From Branchiostoma belcheri (lineage: Eukaryota > Chordata > Leptocardii > Amphioxiformes > Branchiostomatidae), in assembly GCF_001625305.1 (NCBI RefSeq), contig NW_017803976.1:65683-129682 (forward strand): DNA of 64,000 nucleotides, read 5' to 3'. The position numbers and the translations under genes are program-made. Shown piece by piece: positions 39,101 to 54,100 of the stretch. How positions within the stretch are numbered: the first letter of the stretch is position 1; each line of letters opens with the position of its first letter. A model generated the notes under the pieces. It was not told the DNA's origin. It saw only the letters and a list, made by a program, of their open reading frames with translations, and did not search any database.

Positions 39101-42100
39101 TCTCCCCTTCCTAAATAACGACCAATCCTTCCAAGCTGGCTCCTGTCCAACCTGTGCTGGCAGAAAATGCCCCCTATTCATCAGTGAGTAGTTAATCATG
39201 TGCTTTCTTTTATTGCGGCGGGGAAAATTCGCGCGGTACGCCGTGTGACGCTCCGCTGATGAGCGCTGTCAGACGCGGCTGATGCACTTTTATTACTTTT
39301 GCTCGGAGACGGGTTTTCCCGCGCCTGATTGGAACGTACAGCGTGATTAGAAAGAGATACGACTCATCAACCAACTCGACCATCAATCCCCAATCCTGCT
39401 CGAACAGGAAACATAAAACTTCTGTACCATGTAACGGGGGTCTCTCTGTGGCACATACAAGTACATCCATCACAAGCACCGCACTGCAAATATACCAAAC
39501 CAGTCATAATCAAATATACAGACAGGCGATTACATGTGTGTCAGAGTTCATTTCTAATGATAAATTGCTATTCCAGTTTGGTCAAACAATGGAACAAAGC
39601 ACAGGATGTATATTATAATACTGGACAGAAAACAGGTGCACCATTCAATGGATGTCTAATTTTCTTATGTTTAAACAAAGACAAGCATAAATTTTTTTCT
39701 TGTTCTTTCATGACAAGAGAGTTAATAAAAAAGAATTTTAACTAGAAAGGTAATATTTGCACTTGGCAAATGCGTAATGTTTACCTTCTCATATGATCTG
39801 TTCTGTTAGTTCTTACTCAAACACATTCATATATACATGGTCAAACAGGAGTCTAAATCCCTCCTGCCATGAAATTGCAACATGATGTAACCCAACACTA
39901 GTTACCAGAGAAGAAGAGGAAGAAGAAACTGAGCAAAAACACATAAAAAGCTTTCTGAGGAAATACTGAATGTCACAAGTAGTACCTTTTCATCACTATC
40001 AATCGAATGTAATTTCAAAATTCGATGTAATCTACGACCTAGTTGTCAACCTCCCCCTTGCTACGAGGCTTCCTTCACATTCAGTCTGCCGCGGCAGTCT
40101 TCCTCTCTCCCCCTAGCAACAGTTCCTAGTTTAGAACGTCCATGATTTAGGACGTCATTAGTGCGGGGCCAATCGGGACACCACAGCTCAATGCTCCTGT
40201 CTCCCAGATCCTCATTGCAATAATGTGCCAAATCATGGATCGTGCCCAGCCAGGGGGCAAGAGCATCATTTATTGATTTCCGCGTAGAAAGCCATCACCG
40301 TGCATTAGGCTGAAATGGAAGTGTCGGAACAGCGCCTCTTGGAAGTTTTCTCCGTCGGCGCTGAGTTCCCGGGTATCGTTACGTCCTCTTAGCCGCGTTT
40401 ACGCAGCATTTCCTAATAAGGACCTACTTGTGGATGAATCCCGCGTACAACCACGTAGGCTTTCCCGTTCTAAAGGTATCTGACACTGCGCTCAGGTGTA
40501 TAATAGGAAATTCAAACCCTTTACGTAAAAGCAGGTTGATGACCTGGCCAGAGTTTCATAACGGTAAATTTAAAAGACCCATCACTAAAGAAAGGTACAG
40601 ACTAGTGCTGTGTTCCAGTTCACTGGAACGGTTCCAAAAAACCTGTAAGTCATGAACCAACTCCGGACTTATTACAAAAAAATGCATGTCATATAACCCT
40701 TTTCTTGCCAAACTACCTAAAACCTTCAATAGATTGAAAAATCTCTGCTGAAAAATGAAGAAAACATTGCCATAGCGCATCGTGAAGTGTCGACCTCCAT
40801 GTTTATGTGGCCAAAGTTTTGCCCGTACAACATTGCAAGGTTGCCAACATGCAATTATGTATATGCCACTGGTTTAGGTCTGGACTTCTGAGTCCGGAAC
40901 TGAACCTAAACCTCTTGACTTGAATCCGGACCTGAACCTAAATGTGGGTTTAGGTACACAGCACTTGTATGGATGCAAGAAAAAAATTCTTACCTGCACG
41001 AACGCTTCCCACTAGCATGATGTAAGTAATGAAAACAACAAGACCAGACTGTCTTTATATTAAACCATACAGCACATAAATCATAAGTGCGAGGAAAAAT
41101 CTCTCGTCTGCACATGTCCGTTGCTACTCTGTAGTCACATGCTCATGATGACAACACATGACATCAGCGCGCAATATAACCAGGGCTCAAAATTAACGGT
41201 GTCCCGATGGCCACTGACCACTAAAATTTAGGCTGGGACAACTAAAAAGACACTTTGGGACATTTTTGGGACAATAGAAAAATAATCAGCATCAGAATGT
41301 CAGCCCTTCTTTTTTTTTATCAGGTACACGTCCAGGCTTTTGGATCTGAAAAAGTCCGCCAAATTTCCTGTCTTCTATACTATTATAGTTTTATTTATAC
41401 TGCGCCCGGGAGTGAATATGAGCAAAATAAAGTTGACTTCAAATTGAAGTTATACAATACTTCCAAAAAACAGGTTGGGACGGTTCGTCCTCACTTCGGG
41501 ACAATTGAAATTAATTTTTGGGACAGTGCTGGGACAATAGGAAGAAAAGTTAATTTCGAGGCCTGACAACATACAACATTACCTGTTCCCACAAAAATGT
41601 GGCCTGATGACATGCTAGATCACAGACTGTCCCTGTCATGTTGTGAACACAGACTCTTGTTTTCATCTATCGGTTGTTTTCAATGATCATAACCAGATAA
41701 AGCACACAGCAATAAGCTATTATAAACGATCAATATTATCCTTGTGAAGATATTTCATGTAGTGTGAAGTTAGATTGTGACATTTTTGTGCACAATTTGG
41801 AATAAATTTTCTCCTAGATGCATGAGTTTACAAATATCGCAAAACTAAAAAAAAGCAGCTTTTCTGACAGTCCTTCCTAGTTTTAACCTTCTCCCTTCTG
41901 CCTAATGCACAAAAGAGATACAATTTGGTGCAAAAAGGCTACTACAGCAGGGACAAGGTTAAAATATTACAGAATGGAATTTTCTTTGTAGCAACTGCAC
42001 AGAAACACATTCTATTGTAGCCAGAACCAAGCCATCAACGTACAAAGGGGTTCTTGTACTTTCTTACAAACACACGTCCAAGTTTGAAAAGTGGGTAAAG

Positions 42101-45100
42101 TTGACTTTGCAGGTCTCCCCACTATTTTTAGCTGCTCCCACTGAGGATGAGAAGAAAGGTGGTTGTGCTGTAATTACTGGTAAGTGGGGAGGGTTTTATG
42201 CAGGGGTAATTGGTGGTTGGACGAGGTTGGCCTGTGACCCTAGACCACATGTTCTCCCCACGTGAGGCCAGACTGGAGGGAAGGTCTCTACTCACTGGAA
42301 AATTCCTTTTTAGTTGGTGCAGTCATATGGAAGGTGAGGTGCAAGCTATACCTTGAGGAAAAAGGCGTGAGCATCATCTACATAAAGGGAGTGGTGGAAA
42401 TACTGATTGCATGACAAATGATTGAAAGATTATGGGGGGGGGCTCTACACAGACCCTCTCAGAGTCCAAGACATCTAGGGAAACACCTGGATAGAGGCTA
42501 CTTTACTAGACAGCCAATAGTCTATTTAGAAAAGTAAAACAATCAAGAGTGAGCCAATCAGTGATTGTTATCTGATGTTATCTTGACTTCATCAAACATT
42601 CTAAAATAAGTGAGCAAATACGTCAGAAAATGGCCACTCAAAAATGAACAAAATTGTTTCAAACTTAAAATGAGATCCCTGTACGATACACCATCCAAAA
42701 AATTAAGTTCTAACAGCCTTGGAAACAAGGCTACTTTTATGAAAAGCAAGGTCGACCTGGGGTCTATGCAAATGTAGCAGCGAGTCCCGAGGCTATATTT
42801 AAAGTGAAGGTTGGTGTGAACAGGCCAGATGGCTGCGTCTTGTGTTTAACATTCTCAAGCTGACACAGCACCTAGTTTTACCACCAGCAAAACTGCTAGG
42901 CTCGCATCTAGGGCCACACCGACTTAATTTTATGGATGACATCTGCGCGGGCATTGATTTTCACCTGTTCTCAAAAAAAATGTTAGTTAGCGACAATACG
43001 GAGCCGGGCACCAAGGCTACCAAAGCTCCACGACTCAAGAACTCAGTACATACGTACAGTGCCGATTTATAAATTCCGCAAAAAGCCAGCATGTGCCGGC
43101 TTGTCGTATACGTCACTATGTACTGACGCAAATTCACAATACCAGCTTTGTATTCCTGTGGTTTAGTAGCATTTTTATTTTTGGCCGGATTTTTTTTTTT
43201 TGCCCGCGGGCACTAGTTTGGGGGTCTTCAGAGGATTGTCATCCATAAAATTAAGTCAGTGTGGCCTAACTACTGTAGACACTGCCACACTGCATGACCA
43301 CAAATATTGCATCACTTTTATACCAAGATACCTGGCGGAAGTTCTAAAACAATCAATAGATGACCAATCTGATTGTACAGTACTGTATATGGACTAAAGT
43401 ACAGTGTCTAAGGGATAGAAACATCACCCAGGCTTGAGATGAATAAAGATTGACTTTTTTCTAAGGAACAGGAAATGAGCAACTTACTAAAATGTCAGGA
43501 GGGAAAAGGGCTACTGTACTTCATCGGGTTTGAGATGGAGTAGAATTGATTTGGAAACGGTTTTGCTTGGAACTCTTGTTTGATATGGTCCACAATTTGT
43601 ATACTTTTTTTTATTATATCCTTGCAATCATCTAGCGTTTTTGCAGATGAATTTTTTTGCTCTTTCGTCATTACTGGTATATCTCCCTGGCCCCTACCTA
43701 AAAAGTTTTGCCCTTCATGTCGAAAGTAACCAGTGCAGTTTTTAGGGCTTGGAAACCAGATTTTTCAAAGTCAATATTCTAGTCTCTTATCTACACACAA
43801 AGTTGAAACAACACTGTACCAATGTATATCAACATTCATGGAGCAAAAATACCCAAAATTCTGAAAAAAATAAAAGGTTACTGAAAGGACCTGGATTGAT
43901 TTTTAGGGTGCCTCCCCAAAAATGAAGGACTTAATCTTGGGGCTTGTTTCTGCAGTATTAAATGCCTTAACTTAAGTATGAAATACTGATTCAAATGTGC
44001 TAATTCCTCCAGTCAAAGGAGGAAGATAGAGAACATCCAAGTGCAGGCAACTAAGATCATCCTCGGCAACACCTTTCACAGTTACTCTGCAGCATGTGAA
44101 GCACTACAACTCCAGAAACTCGAAGACCGACGTGTCTCTCTGTGCCTGAAGTTTGCCCAGAAGCTGTACAAGTCTGAACAGTACAGACATTGGTTTCCTC
44201 GACTTCGGGGAGAGATCAGTGGGAGGGAAACAAGACAGAACAAAAAACTAGACCAATTGCCAGCACGCACAGCAAGATATGCGAAAAGCCCATTGCCTTA
44301 CCTCGTCCAGCTTTTAAACAGCACTCTGAAATGTAATCCTGTAATGTACATGCCGCCATATACTTTGATTTTAATCTAGTACTTTTAATGAGGTCGGTAT
44401 TTTAACTTTTAGTGTTGTATTGTAAAAATGTAATGATTATATTGTCACAATATGTTTTTATACAATGTACGGGACATGTAATTCAGCCTTCGGGCTGTGA
44501 GGTGTTTCAAATAAAACCCGCATTATTATTATTATTAATGTGGGATAGTATGTGTCAATATCATACAGATTGCCTTATTCAGAATATTTCCAGTTTTGCT
44601 GCCCTGAAATTGCATTGCATGCCTTTGATACAAAGGTCCACCACACCAAACCACAGGAATGTTACCCTGGGCACTACCTAATGTGACTGACCACAAGCAG
44701 CCATTGGCTAATGATTGACACAAGCTTTGGGCTATATCAAATGTCACTACATGTATGTCAGACAATAGGAGCAAGACATGAGGCTATCATACTTGTCACT
44801 CTACTTTCAAAGGCACACTACTTTTTTTGGAATACAATGTCATGTATTTTGGAAAGTTGGCTAACTTCTAGGTTAAGGCCACACCAACTCAATTTGCTGG
44901 TTCTCAGATTTTTTCTGAAAAAATATAAAGGGACAGGGTGAAAAAAATAAAATAAAAACAGATCTAGTCATCATATTTTGCCCCAAATGCTTCGATAGGA
45001 GCCTTGAAGTCAACACAAAAGGCCAAACAGTGAATTTTGGACTTTTAATCAAACCACAGCATTGATAGATGGAAAAACTGTAACAACTAGGAAGAAAACA

Positions 45101-48100
45101 AATCAGAAAAAAATGAAGAGGGTAATCCGAGAACCAACAAATTAAATTGCTGTGGCCTTGTACATTTTATTTTCCATTAGTCTGAGAAGTAGGTTAATTT
45201 TGTAATAAACCTTTACCACAGAATATAAGTAGACAGTAAAACGAGTCTTTGCAAACCATTAATGACAGGGTGTATTTGTGGTTAGATGGGACAAAGGAAT
45301 TAGGTTGGAAGAATTGCCCAGGTTACCCTTATTTTATGACCCAATTTGCATTAAAATATATCAGGTCTGGAAAATAGGTCTGGAAGAAAAAACTCCGTAC
45401 AAATCAAGAAATTGGAGATTTCAAACTTCCAGAAAACATGATTTCCTCTGCTGAATTCCTGCTGGCTCCCAGGCCAGATTCTGAGATCTTTGTCCTGTCA
45501 TACTGCCTGTCAATCTTCCCCTACCCACATGCTATCAACCTAGTCAGTCCAAACAGATACACAAACCAACACTTCAGCCACCCAAAAACAATATTTCCCT
45601 ACCAGAGAGTAATAAAAACGAGGTCTTGCCCTATTCGTGCTTTAATGGTACTGCGAAAAGCTATTCCAGGAAATGGATTCAACTTCCCAAAAAGGAAAGC
45701 CGACTTCCAGGCCCTAGCAACAGCCATCGATCGATCGTGACTTGCCCGATAGTAACCCAGCGGAAAAATCCATCTCGAGAATCAAACACAGTTGTACTGC
45801 CTCAATCACCAGTATTAATCTAATCCCAACTGACATCAACAGATAGATCAGTCCTGCCAACCTTCTCATCTAATGCATTCCCGTTTGACCTATCGTAACC
45901 CCCGGTCAACTGAAGTAAAACAGAAGAACCAAAACTGGTACAACAAAACTGCATAGGATTAATCTCAAGTTCTTCTCAATTCCAGTAAGGCCACAGCAAG
46001 TAATTTTTATGGATGACATCTGATTTTGGGGAAAAAAAAGAAGAAATTTTGTTGCCTTCTGACAGTGGTCAACATGCCGAAAATGGGCAAAGATGTCTGT
46101 TGCCATGCCGGAAGATGGATGGCAGATAACTATGAAGAGAGGAGACAAGAAAAGACTCTGATATAATGTTTTGTTTCTTACTTTGATGTAGTGATATGTG
46201 ATGCTGGCTGTGTATAGGTGATGTTCCCACTGAATCAAAACCATTTGTACCATGATTGAGTCAAAATTTTAAATGTAGGAACCTTGTTTTTTTTTTCGGC
46301 CCATCTTGTTTTACCCGCTCGCATTAGATTTGGAGTCTGCGGAGGATGTCATCCGTAAAATTTACTTGCTGTGGCTTAATGTTGCCATTGATATTGTAAC
46401 ACAAGGTAATCTTTTTTGTTAAACCTAATTTATGTCCATTTAGTTACTCGATTACCGAGCTTCCCAAAGGTGTTTTCAATGCAATGTTTTCATTATTTAC
46501 AAATTTATTGTGTCATAACAGGTTAACAATTTATGTTTAATTACCATAGGTAGCAGCTCAAAAAAAGTGATGGTTTCACACTAACCTAGAAGCTAGGTTT
46601 TATTTCAGCTAAGGCCACACCAATTTAATTTGTCGTTTCTCAGATTTTTTCAGAACAGAAAAAATTGCACTGTTACGTTGAAAAACTTTAACAACTAGGA
46701 CGAAAAGGACTTTCTTCAACCGTTGGGGCCAAAATATGTCTTTCATTGAGCATTTTGCAGTTGATTTAGAACAAATTTTTTTTTTTTTTGCAAATCAGAA
46801 AAAATGGACAGGGCGAAACCGAGAAACAACAAATCAAATTGGTGTGGCCTAACAGCTGATGGCAGCAATTTTGCTAACAAAGGGTAAAGATGGCATATCT
46901 ACCTAACCTAGTTATGTCACAGCCAATGGTGACCCTCTATCTGATCATGAGTATCTTACCTCTACTATCAATTACGCCCCAGTTTTCTCATGTTTTTCTA
47001 CCATAGCAATCCAATTTAGGCCACATCAATTTAATTTGTTGTTTCTCGGATTTCTTCAGAAAAAATATGAAGCGACAGGGCGAAATAAAAATTAAAAAAA
47101 AAACAGGCCAAGGCACCCCATGATAGCCGGAAATGTTATGATATGAGCCATGAAGTCAACATACCAGGCTGGTTTATAATTAAAACAATAGATTTTAAAC
47201 TTTTAATGAAAAAAAATTGCATTGTTACAATACTTACATTGGAAAACTGTAAGAACTAGGAAGAAAGGGACATTCTTCAACCGTTGGGGCCAAAATATGC
47301 CTTTCATTGAGCATTTTGCAGTTCATTTGGAAGCGAAAATTTTTTTTTTGCAAATCAGAAAAAAAAAGGACAGGGCGAATCCGAGAAGCAACAAATTAAA
47401 TTGGTATGGCCTTACAGGGGACTGGAAAATGTACTAGGGACAGACATTTGGCGTAATGGCTGTTATTAAAATCCCGCCTTTATTTGGGTCAAGGCGACAG
47501 CAGTCCATCGGTAAACTGGGTTAATTGGCGCTAATGTCTATTTATAATTCAGGGGAATAAAAGAACGCCTGCCATATAGAACCGCGCTGGGGGGACGTTT
47601 AGCCTGCGGGCAAAGATTATATCTATATTTCTGAAAGGTTATAGAAGAAATACGGATGTGGCGATGCTGGATGATGAAAGACTGCAACAGTCTAAACATG
47701 CCCATAGCCAGGATTTTGAATGGGGGGGGGGTCTTCCCACTGCTTGAGGGACCAGTGAGTGCTGTAGGCACGAGGTTCCTAGGGGGGTCCGGGGCACGGT
47801 AAATTTAGAAAAATGAACCTGCTAAAATGGCATTTCCTTTTTTTTCAGAGGATTTCAAAGAAAAAATCAGAGATAACTTTTTTCAGTGACAAAATGAGCA
47901 GTTTTCCTACAATTCCAGCCTTGCTGGTGACACCAAAGTGGACCAAAAAGTGGATTTTTGAGCCTTGTGGGGGGGTCCAAACTCCCCCCCCCTGGCTACA
48001 GGCATGCTTAACCGCCCCCCTCTCCCATTTTCTAACACAGTACTGTTTTAAACTTTTTTTCCTTGTATACACACAGACCACAAGTTGGAATACAATATAT

Positions 48101-51100
48101 CTGTGTGGATGGTGGTTTGTTGGGGGAATCAGAGTGTGACCACAGCTGTCTTCACTCTAATCAACAATATAGGTCATCAAGCAGCTGGACACTAGATACA
48201 AAGGGTGGAAGATCTAGAGCTACTCCTGACAAGCCACCAGTTACAAATCTAGGTCAAAAGCCATCCAGAAGTCCAAAGTTTACTCTAAAATGCTCCGGAT
48301 TATTTCTTATGTGCTTTTCTAGGTGTTTTTTTTATCAGGCTTTCTTTTTTGTACCATTTTTCTTTTGCCAGCCAAAAAACCTTGGCATATTGGATACTGT
48401 TTTGTCAACTTGATACACTACGTCTTTGTCTGTAGCCACCAAAAGATCTGCTTGGAGATTAGTTAATTACATAGTAAAGGTACTTTTGAAGGTGTTTTTT
48501 TATCAGGCTTTCTTTTTTTGTACCATTTTTTTTTTGCCAGCCAAAAAACCTTAGGCACATTGGATACTGTCTTGGCAATTTGATACACTGTCTTTGTCTG
48601 TAGCCACCAAAAGATCTGCTTGGAGATTACTGATTAGTATAATAGTAAAGGTTGAGCTTAACTATTAACCATGTCTGTGGTTTAAAGTCCCAAGTTGGAA
48701 GCTAAGGCCACACTAATTTAATTTCTTGGTTAACGGATTCGCCCGCTTCATTTTTTTTCTGCTTTGCAAAAAAAAAAAGAATTCAGAATCAACTACAAAA
48801 GGCTCATATTTTGAACTGAACAGTTGAAAACAGTCCTTTTTCTTCCTAGTTGTTACAGTTATTCCATCTTTCAATGCAGTGGTACCATTAAAAGTTGAAA
48901 ATTCATAGTTTAAGTTTTGACCCAGCCTGGTGTGTTGACTTCATGGCTCCTATCTTACCATTTTGGGCCATAGAATAGGATGCCTAGGCCTGTTTTTTTT
49001 TTTTTCGCCTGCCAGCTCCATTATTTTTCTAGAAAAATCCATTAACCAAGGAATAAAATTAGTGTGGCCTAATCAGGTAGAATGTGGAGAGTGGTGTGTA
49101 CAGTGTATTTGCAGACGTGCAGGTTAACCTGTGGTTATCATGTCTCACATCTGTTGACCACAGGTAGGGGCAAACAAAAGAGCACAGGAAAGGGTGATCA
49201 GCTGGACGGAAACCAGGTTAGTCAAACACGGCGGCGCGACAAGGACCTCCGCGTTTCTTTACAGGACACACAAGGGGCGGGATTAACCGCAGGTAACCCC
49301 GCACAGGTGACTCTGGACTGGTCAGCCAGGGGAGGACACTACTGGACATTCGATTGAATAGCAAAGTTCAGACAGACATTCGAAATGTTGGCTCTGGTTG
49401 TGAATTAAAGAACTTTAGGCCACACCAATTTAATTTCTTGGTTCTCAGATTCGCCTCTTCCTTTTTTTCTGATTTGCAAAAAAAAAAAAGATTCTGGAAC
49501 TGAATCAACTAAAAATGCTCGTATTTTGCCCTCAACAGTTGAGGAAAGTCCTTTTCTTCCTAGTTGTTACGGTTTTCCATCTATCAATGCAGTGGTTGGA
49601 TTATACGTTCAAAATTCATTGTTTAAATATTAACTCAACCCTTTTGTGTTGACTTCATGGCTCCAATTGTAGCATTTGGGGCTATAATAGGATGCCTAGA
49701 CCTGTTTTTATTTTATTTTTTCGCCCTGTCACTTCATATTTTTCTTTACAAAATTTGAGAACCAACAAATTAAATTGGTGTGGCCTTACTATTGACTATT
49801 TGACATTACAAACCAACAAAGTTAGTAACCAAATACATGAGGGTATTTTTTGCTTACTTATAATATGTGTGGTGCTTTTTTTTTATTTGTCTGTAACGTT
49901 ACCTTCCAGTGTTTCACAAGGTCACAAATACTTGAATATACATTCTTTTCTTACATCTTTCAGCATAATTCACTGGTACAAACAAAGGCTAAGAACAAAA
50001 TCTTAAAGGAGAAGAAATCTTTGAAGAAAAGAAGAAGAAAATACTGCAGCTTATTCAGTCGGAAAATGACAAATAGGGAGATAATTCTATGAACTTCAAG
50101 TCTTTTTCTTCACTACAGTATTGTTTTCTATTTTCGGAATATTTGTCTGAAAAGAGCAGTACCAAAATAGACCTTGACGAAGCTTTGGTAGATGTTTCAA
50201 AGGCATCCAATGCAATTTCAGGGCAGCAAAACTGGAAATATTCTGAGAAAGGCAATTTTTGTGATATTGACAGATACTGCTTCACATTAGCACATTTTAA
50301 TCAGTATTTCATACTTTGGGCTTTTAAAACTGCAGAAACAAGCCACAAGATGAGTCCTTTATTTTCTGGGTGGTACCCTAAAAATCAGCCCAGAGCCCTT
50401 TCAGTAACCATTTTCCGTCAGAATTTTGGGAATTTTTGCTCCTTGAGGGTCAATATACATTGGGACTGTGTGGTTTCAACTCAGTATGTAGATAAATGAC
50501 TAGAATATTGACTTTGAAAAATCGGGTTTCCAAGCCCTAAGAACTGCATTGGATTCCTTTTAAAGTGTACACTCTAGATGATATGATACCATGATTGGAC
50601 CACCCAGCCGAATGTATACCACAATAGTGGAGGGTAAATATACACTGCCTTCTGGTGGGGGAATCCTGATTAGTCTGGCCTTTCCAGAGGGATTTTCTTC
50701 ACTCCAGGTATAATATTATAGGACCTATTCTTATCTCAGACCATCTCCTGTGTCTTTCTCTCTCTTGGGGACTAGTTCCAACTTGTTGCAAAGGTTAGTG
50801 GGGAAAGGGTTATGTTAGCAAACAAATACTGCCCAGAGTCTGCTTTTAGGATCTTATAGCAAGACGCTACATTTAGCAACTGGTGCTCTGCCATGAAATT
50901 AATATGTATGTACCATGGTGGTAATAGATATGCTGCAATATTTTTGTGCTGTGTAGTCGTTTTCTCCATCTGTCTTTGACTACTAATATGTAAACGTTAT
51001 AAACCAAAGATTTATGATTTTATGCAGGTAAAAACAGCTACCTTCCAAAACTATGACCCTGAAAACTGCAAACTCAGCTTCTCTAGATCTTTTTGTTCGG

Positions 51101-54100
51101 TGTACTTTTTAAAAAGCGCGTTTTAAAAAAACTGCTTGTGGGTTTGAGCTAGGAAAAGCAACATGTATCCAGTGTCCAACACAAGGCAAGACACCTTGAT
51201 GCATCAGGCTTGTAAGACGGCCAATCCGACAATACCACAAACTCAATGCCGCTCTTGAAACCCTACTCAGGGCAGTAACCCTAGCGGCCAGCCACACAGG
51301 GCCCTTTGTTAGGGCCTCTGGTCCACATTGTTGATACAATTTCAGACTTGATAGTGGAGAAGATCGCTGCCATGGCAACGCTGTCACTTACATCAGACAT
51401 ATGTGCCCGTCACTATGGCAACAGGCAGGGTTCAGCCACCTCGGGGCTGGGGAGAGGCACAGATATTGCAGCAGGCGGCCAGCTGATAGCTGAGTGGTTA
51501 CACCTGTAATTTTACCCAGTTGGGGAGAGAGGCTTTCAGCCCTTGGCATTGTGAAGCGTGCACGGGTGAACCACCTCTGCGACAGAGGAATACAGGCCAA
51601 GGTGACTCCCTAACACCCAGGCTTAGGAGTGATCCTTTGCAGGTGCACCAAAACGAACCAGAAAAACCAAGTGTTTTCTTTTTTCTTCTTCTCTACTCTG
51701 TGTTGCACTAACTAACACAATGCCGTAGAGATGTAGAAACAATTCAACTTCAAGCCTACCTGTTGTAGGAATATCCCCGCCTTCCATTTCGCCGGGGTTC
51801 TTGGAGATTCCGTGCGGTTTCTGGCAGGGCTGAGTGCACTCAGCCATGATGGGGTACCGCTAACTACTGACCCTTTCTCCCGCTGGGCTCACGCCAACAT
51901 TCCAGCCACCTCCAGAGGGGCTCAGGCCAAGACGTTGGGAATTGGATCTTCACTTCTGCATGGCAGGGTCTTGCCAAAGCCTTCTCCTTTCCCTCCTTTC
52001 TATTCCTGGGGCCCACTTCTAGGGGAAGCCAGCCAGCACCACCTTCATCAAACCATTTCTAATCTAGCCACACCGATGGTTATGAATAATATCATCATGC
52101 TGGGGGGTCCGGAGGCATGCTTTTGTGGTATTGCCCGTAATAATTAGTCTGGGCTGGCAGATATGTAACCACTGGCAGATGCTGACGTTATGGATACAGG
52201 GGCTTCTTGTGTTTAGTCACTGTAGATCATGGGTGGTTCGGTTCTTTACTTCAGTAGCACAGATTCAGCATGTGCAAATCAGGATGTCTAGAGGGAGGGC
52301 TGCTGTGACAGTCCCTGGCGCCATTTCAATAAGCGCTGCCAGGATGGTTGACCCCATGTCAAACGTCATAAAACATGACAGCAGCGAGAGAGTCCTAATT
52401 TCTGCACAGGCGACCTCCCCCCATGCAACTAGCCTAATCAACTTCAACCCAACCATGAATAGTCCCAGGGACGGGCAATTTTTTTTGTGAAAAATTACTC
52501 TCCCAGTAGTGTAGCTTAGTAAAAGACAGAAGTAACTCAAAAGTTAAGCATAAAAAAGGCACCACATGGAAGCTCTCTTTCAGCTTACACCAATAATAAG
52601 ACATAGCTGTTTAATGTGTGGCGGGCAATTTTTTGTGTGAAAAATTACTCTCCCAGTAGCATAGCTTCGGGGAAAGACAGAACTCAAAAGTAAAGCATAA
52701 AAAAGGCACCACATGGAAGCTCTCTTTCAGCTAACACCAATAATAAGACAGAACTGTTTAATGTGCGGAGGTAATGTATGGAAGAAACCGAACATGTCAT
52801 TACGCCACATCTGTCCTTGAAAAGGCTGTCTTCAGCCCATTGTCCCCGGACCTAAATGGTCAACAAAAAACGAGAGAAGATCAGCAAGATTTTGGAACCA
52901 CAGAACAGAATCAAATCAGGCCCTGACAACAACCATTGTTACACAGGCGAGCAATTTTTTGGGTGCTTTCTCGCAAAGTTATTTCAGACAGTGGAACGCA
53001 ACAAATCTTCAAGAAATTATTTGCAGACTTAAGTTAAGAACGCACCTTAAATCGTGTGGAAAAAAAAATTTGAGGCGTCAAACTAAAAAAGAAAAAAAGA
53101 GGGAAATCGGTTTATTTTAACAGTTTTCAATATTTTTCTACACATACGTGCTTTCATCAACAAATGGTTCAAGACTGATGCTAATTGCTTTTACTCGCAA
53201 CCAATCAAACCACTTCAACATTTGAATGACACTTCTACGTGGTGGTTTGGACAGAAATAGACACATTATTACATGTGATTGCATCAGAGACTGTTCATGT
53301 ATCTATGATGTGGGCTGTGAGCTGTAAGGGAAAGGTACATTGTTTACTGAAAGAAATATCCCCAAGGCAAATGTGGACTCAGTGATGCAGCTCCATTTAA
53401 TTGTGAAAGCAGGACAAGTTTACACATGTACCCTGAAGCAACACGTGTTCCTTACCTTTTTAAAACTACGCCCCACCAAGTCCAGACTTTGAAATAAATG
53501 AAATGAAACCTTGCAATTCAGGTTAAAAGAGATTGCCTATTAATTATTTCCCAAACCTTGGTTTACAAATACATCACTTCCATGCAGCTTTCTTATGTTG
53601 ATATTTCTATTCTTGGAGGCTATTTCACAATTGATTCTATACTTGCAAGTTTTTCATAAAATCTGCATAATTCCAGCCAAATGTCTGTTATGTCATACCA
53701 ACACAGCAAAATGCTTGAAATACTGGGTGCATGTGCACCTTAGTGCACCCAAAATTGGAGTTGTGCACCTAATTTTTTTGTAGGAATTTGTAACATTAGA
53801 AATGACGTATGTATAATAGTATACCAGATATTCTTGGTCTCTAAGTATCAGAAAAATGATACTGAAATCTTTGTTGTAGTATTTGTTTAAGATTGTGAAG
53901 TTAGCTCTCATTTTAGATTCAAACTCAGAAAAGGAGCAGTAAGACCTGCAATTAGGTTTTGTTTCATGATATAGTACACCCAAAAAATTTTTGTGCACCT
54001 AATTTTTTAGGTTGGGTGAACCAGTGCACCTATGCCCAAAAATGAATTTCGAGCCCTGAAATGGAAATGACTGCTTGTTCCAAACAACTAAGAACTAACT

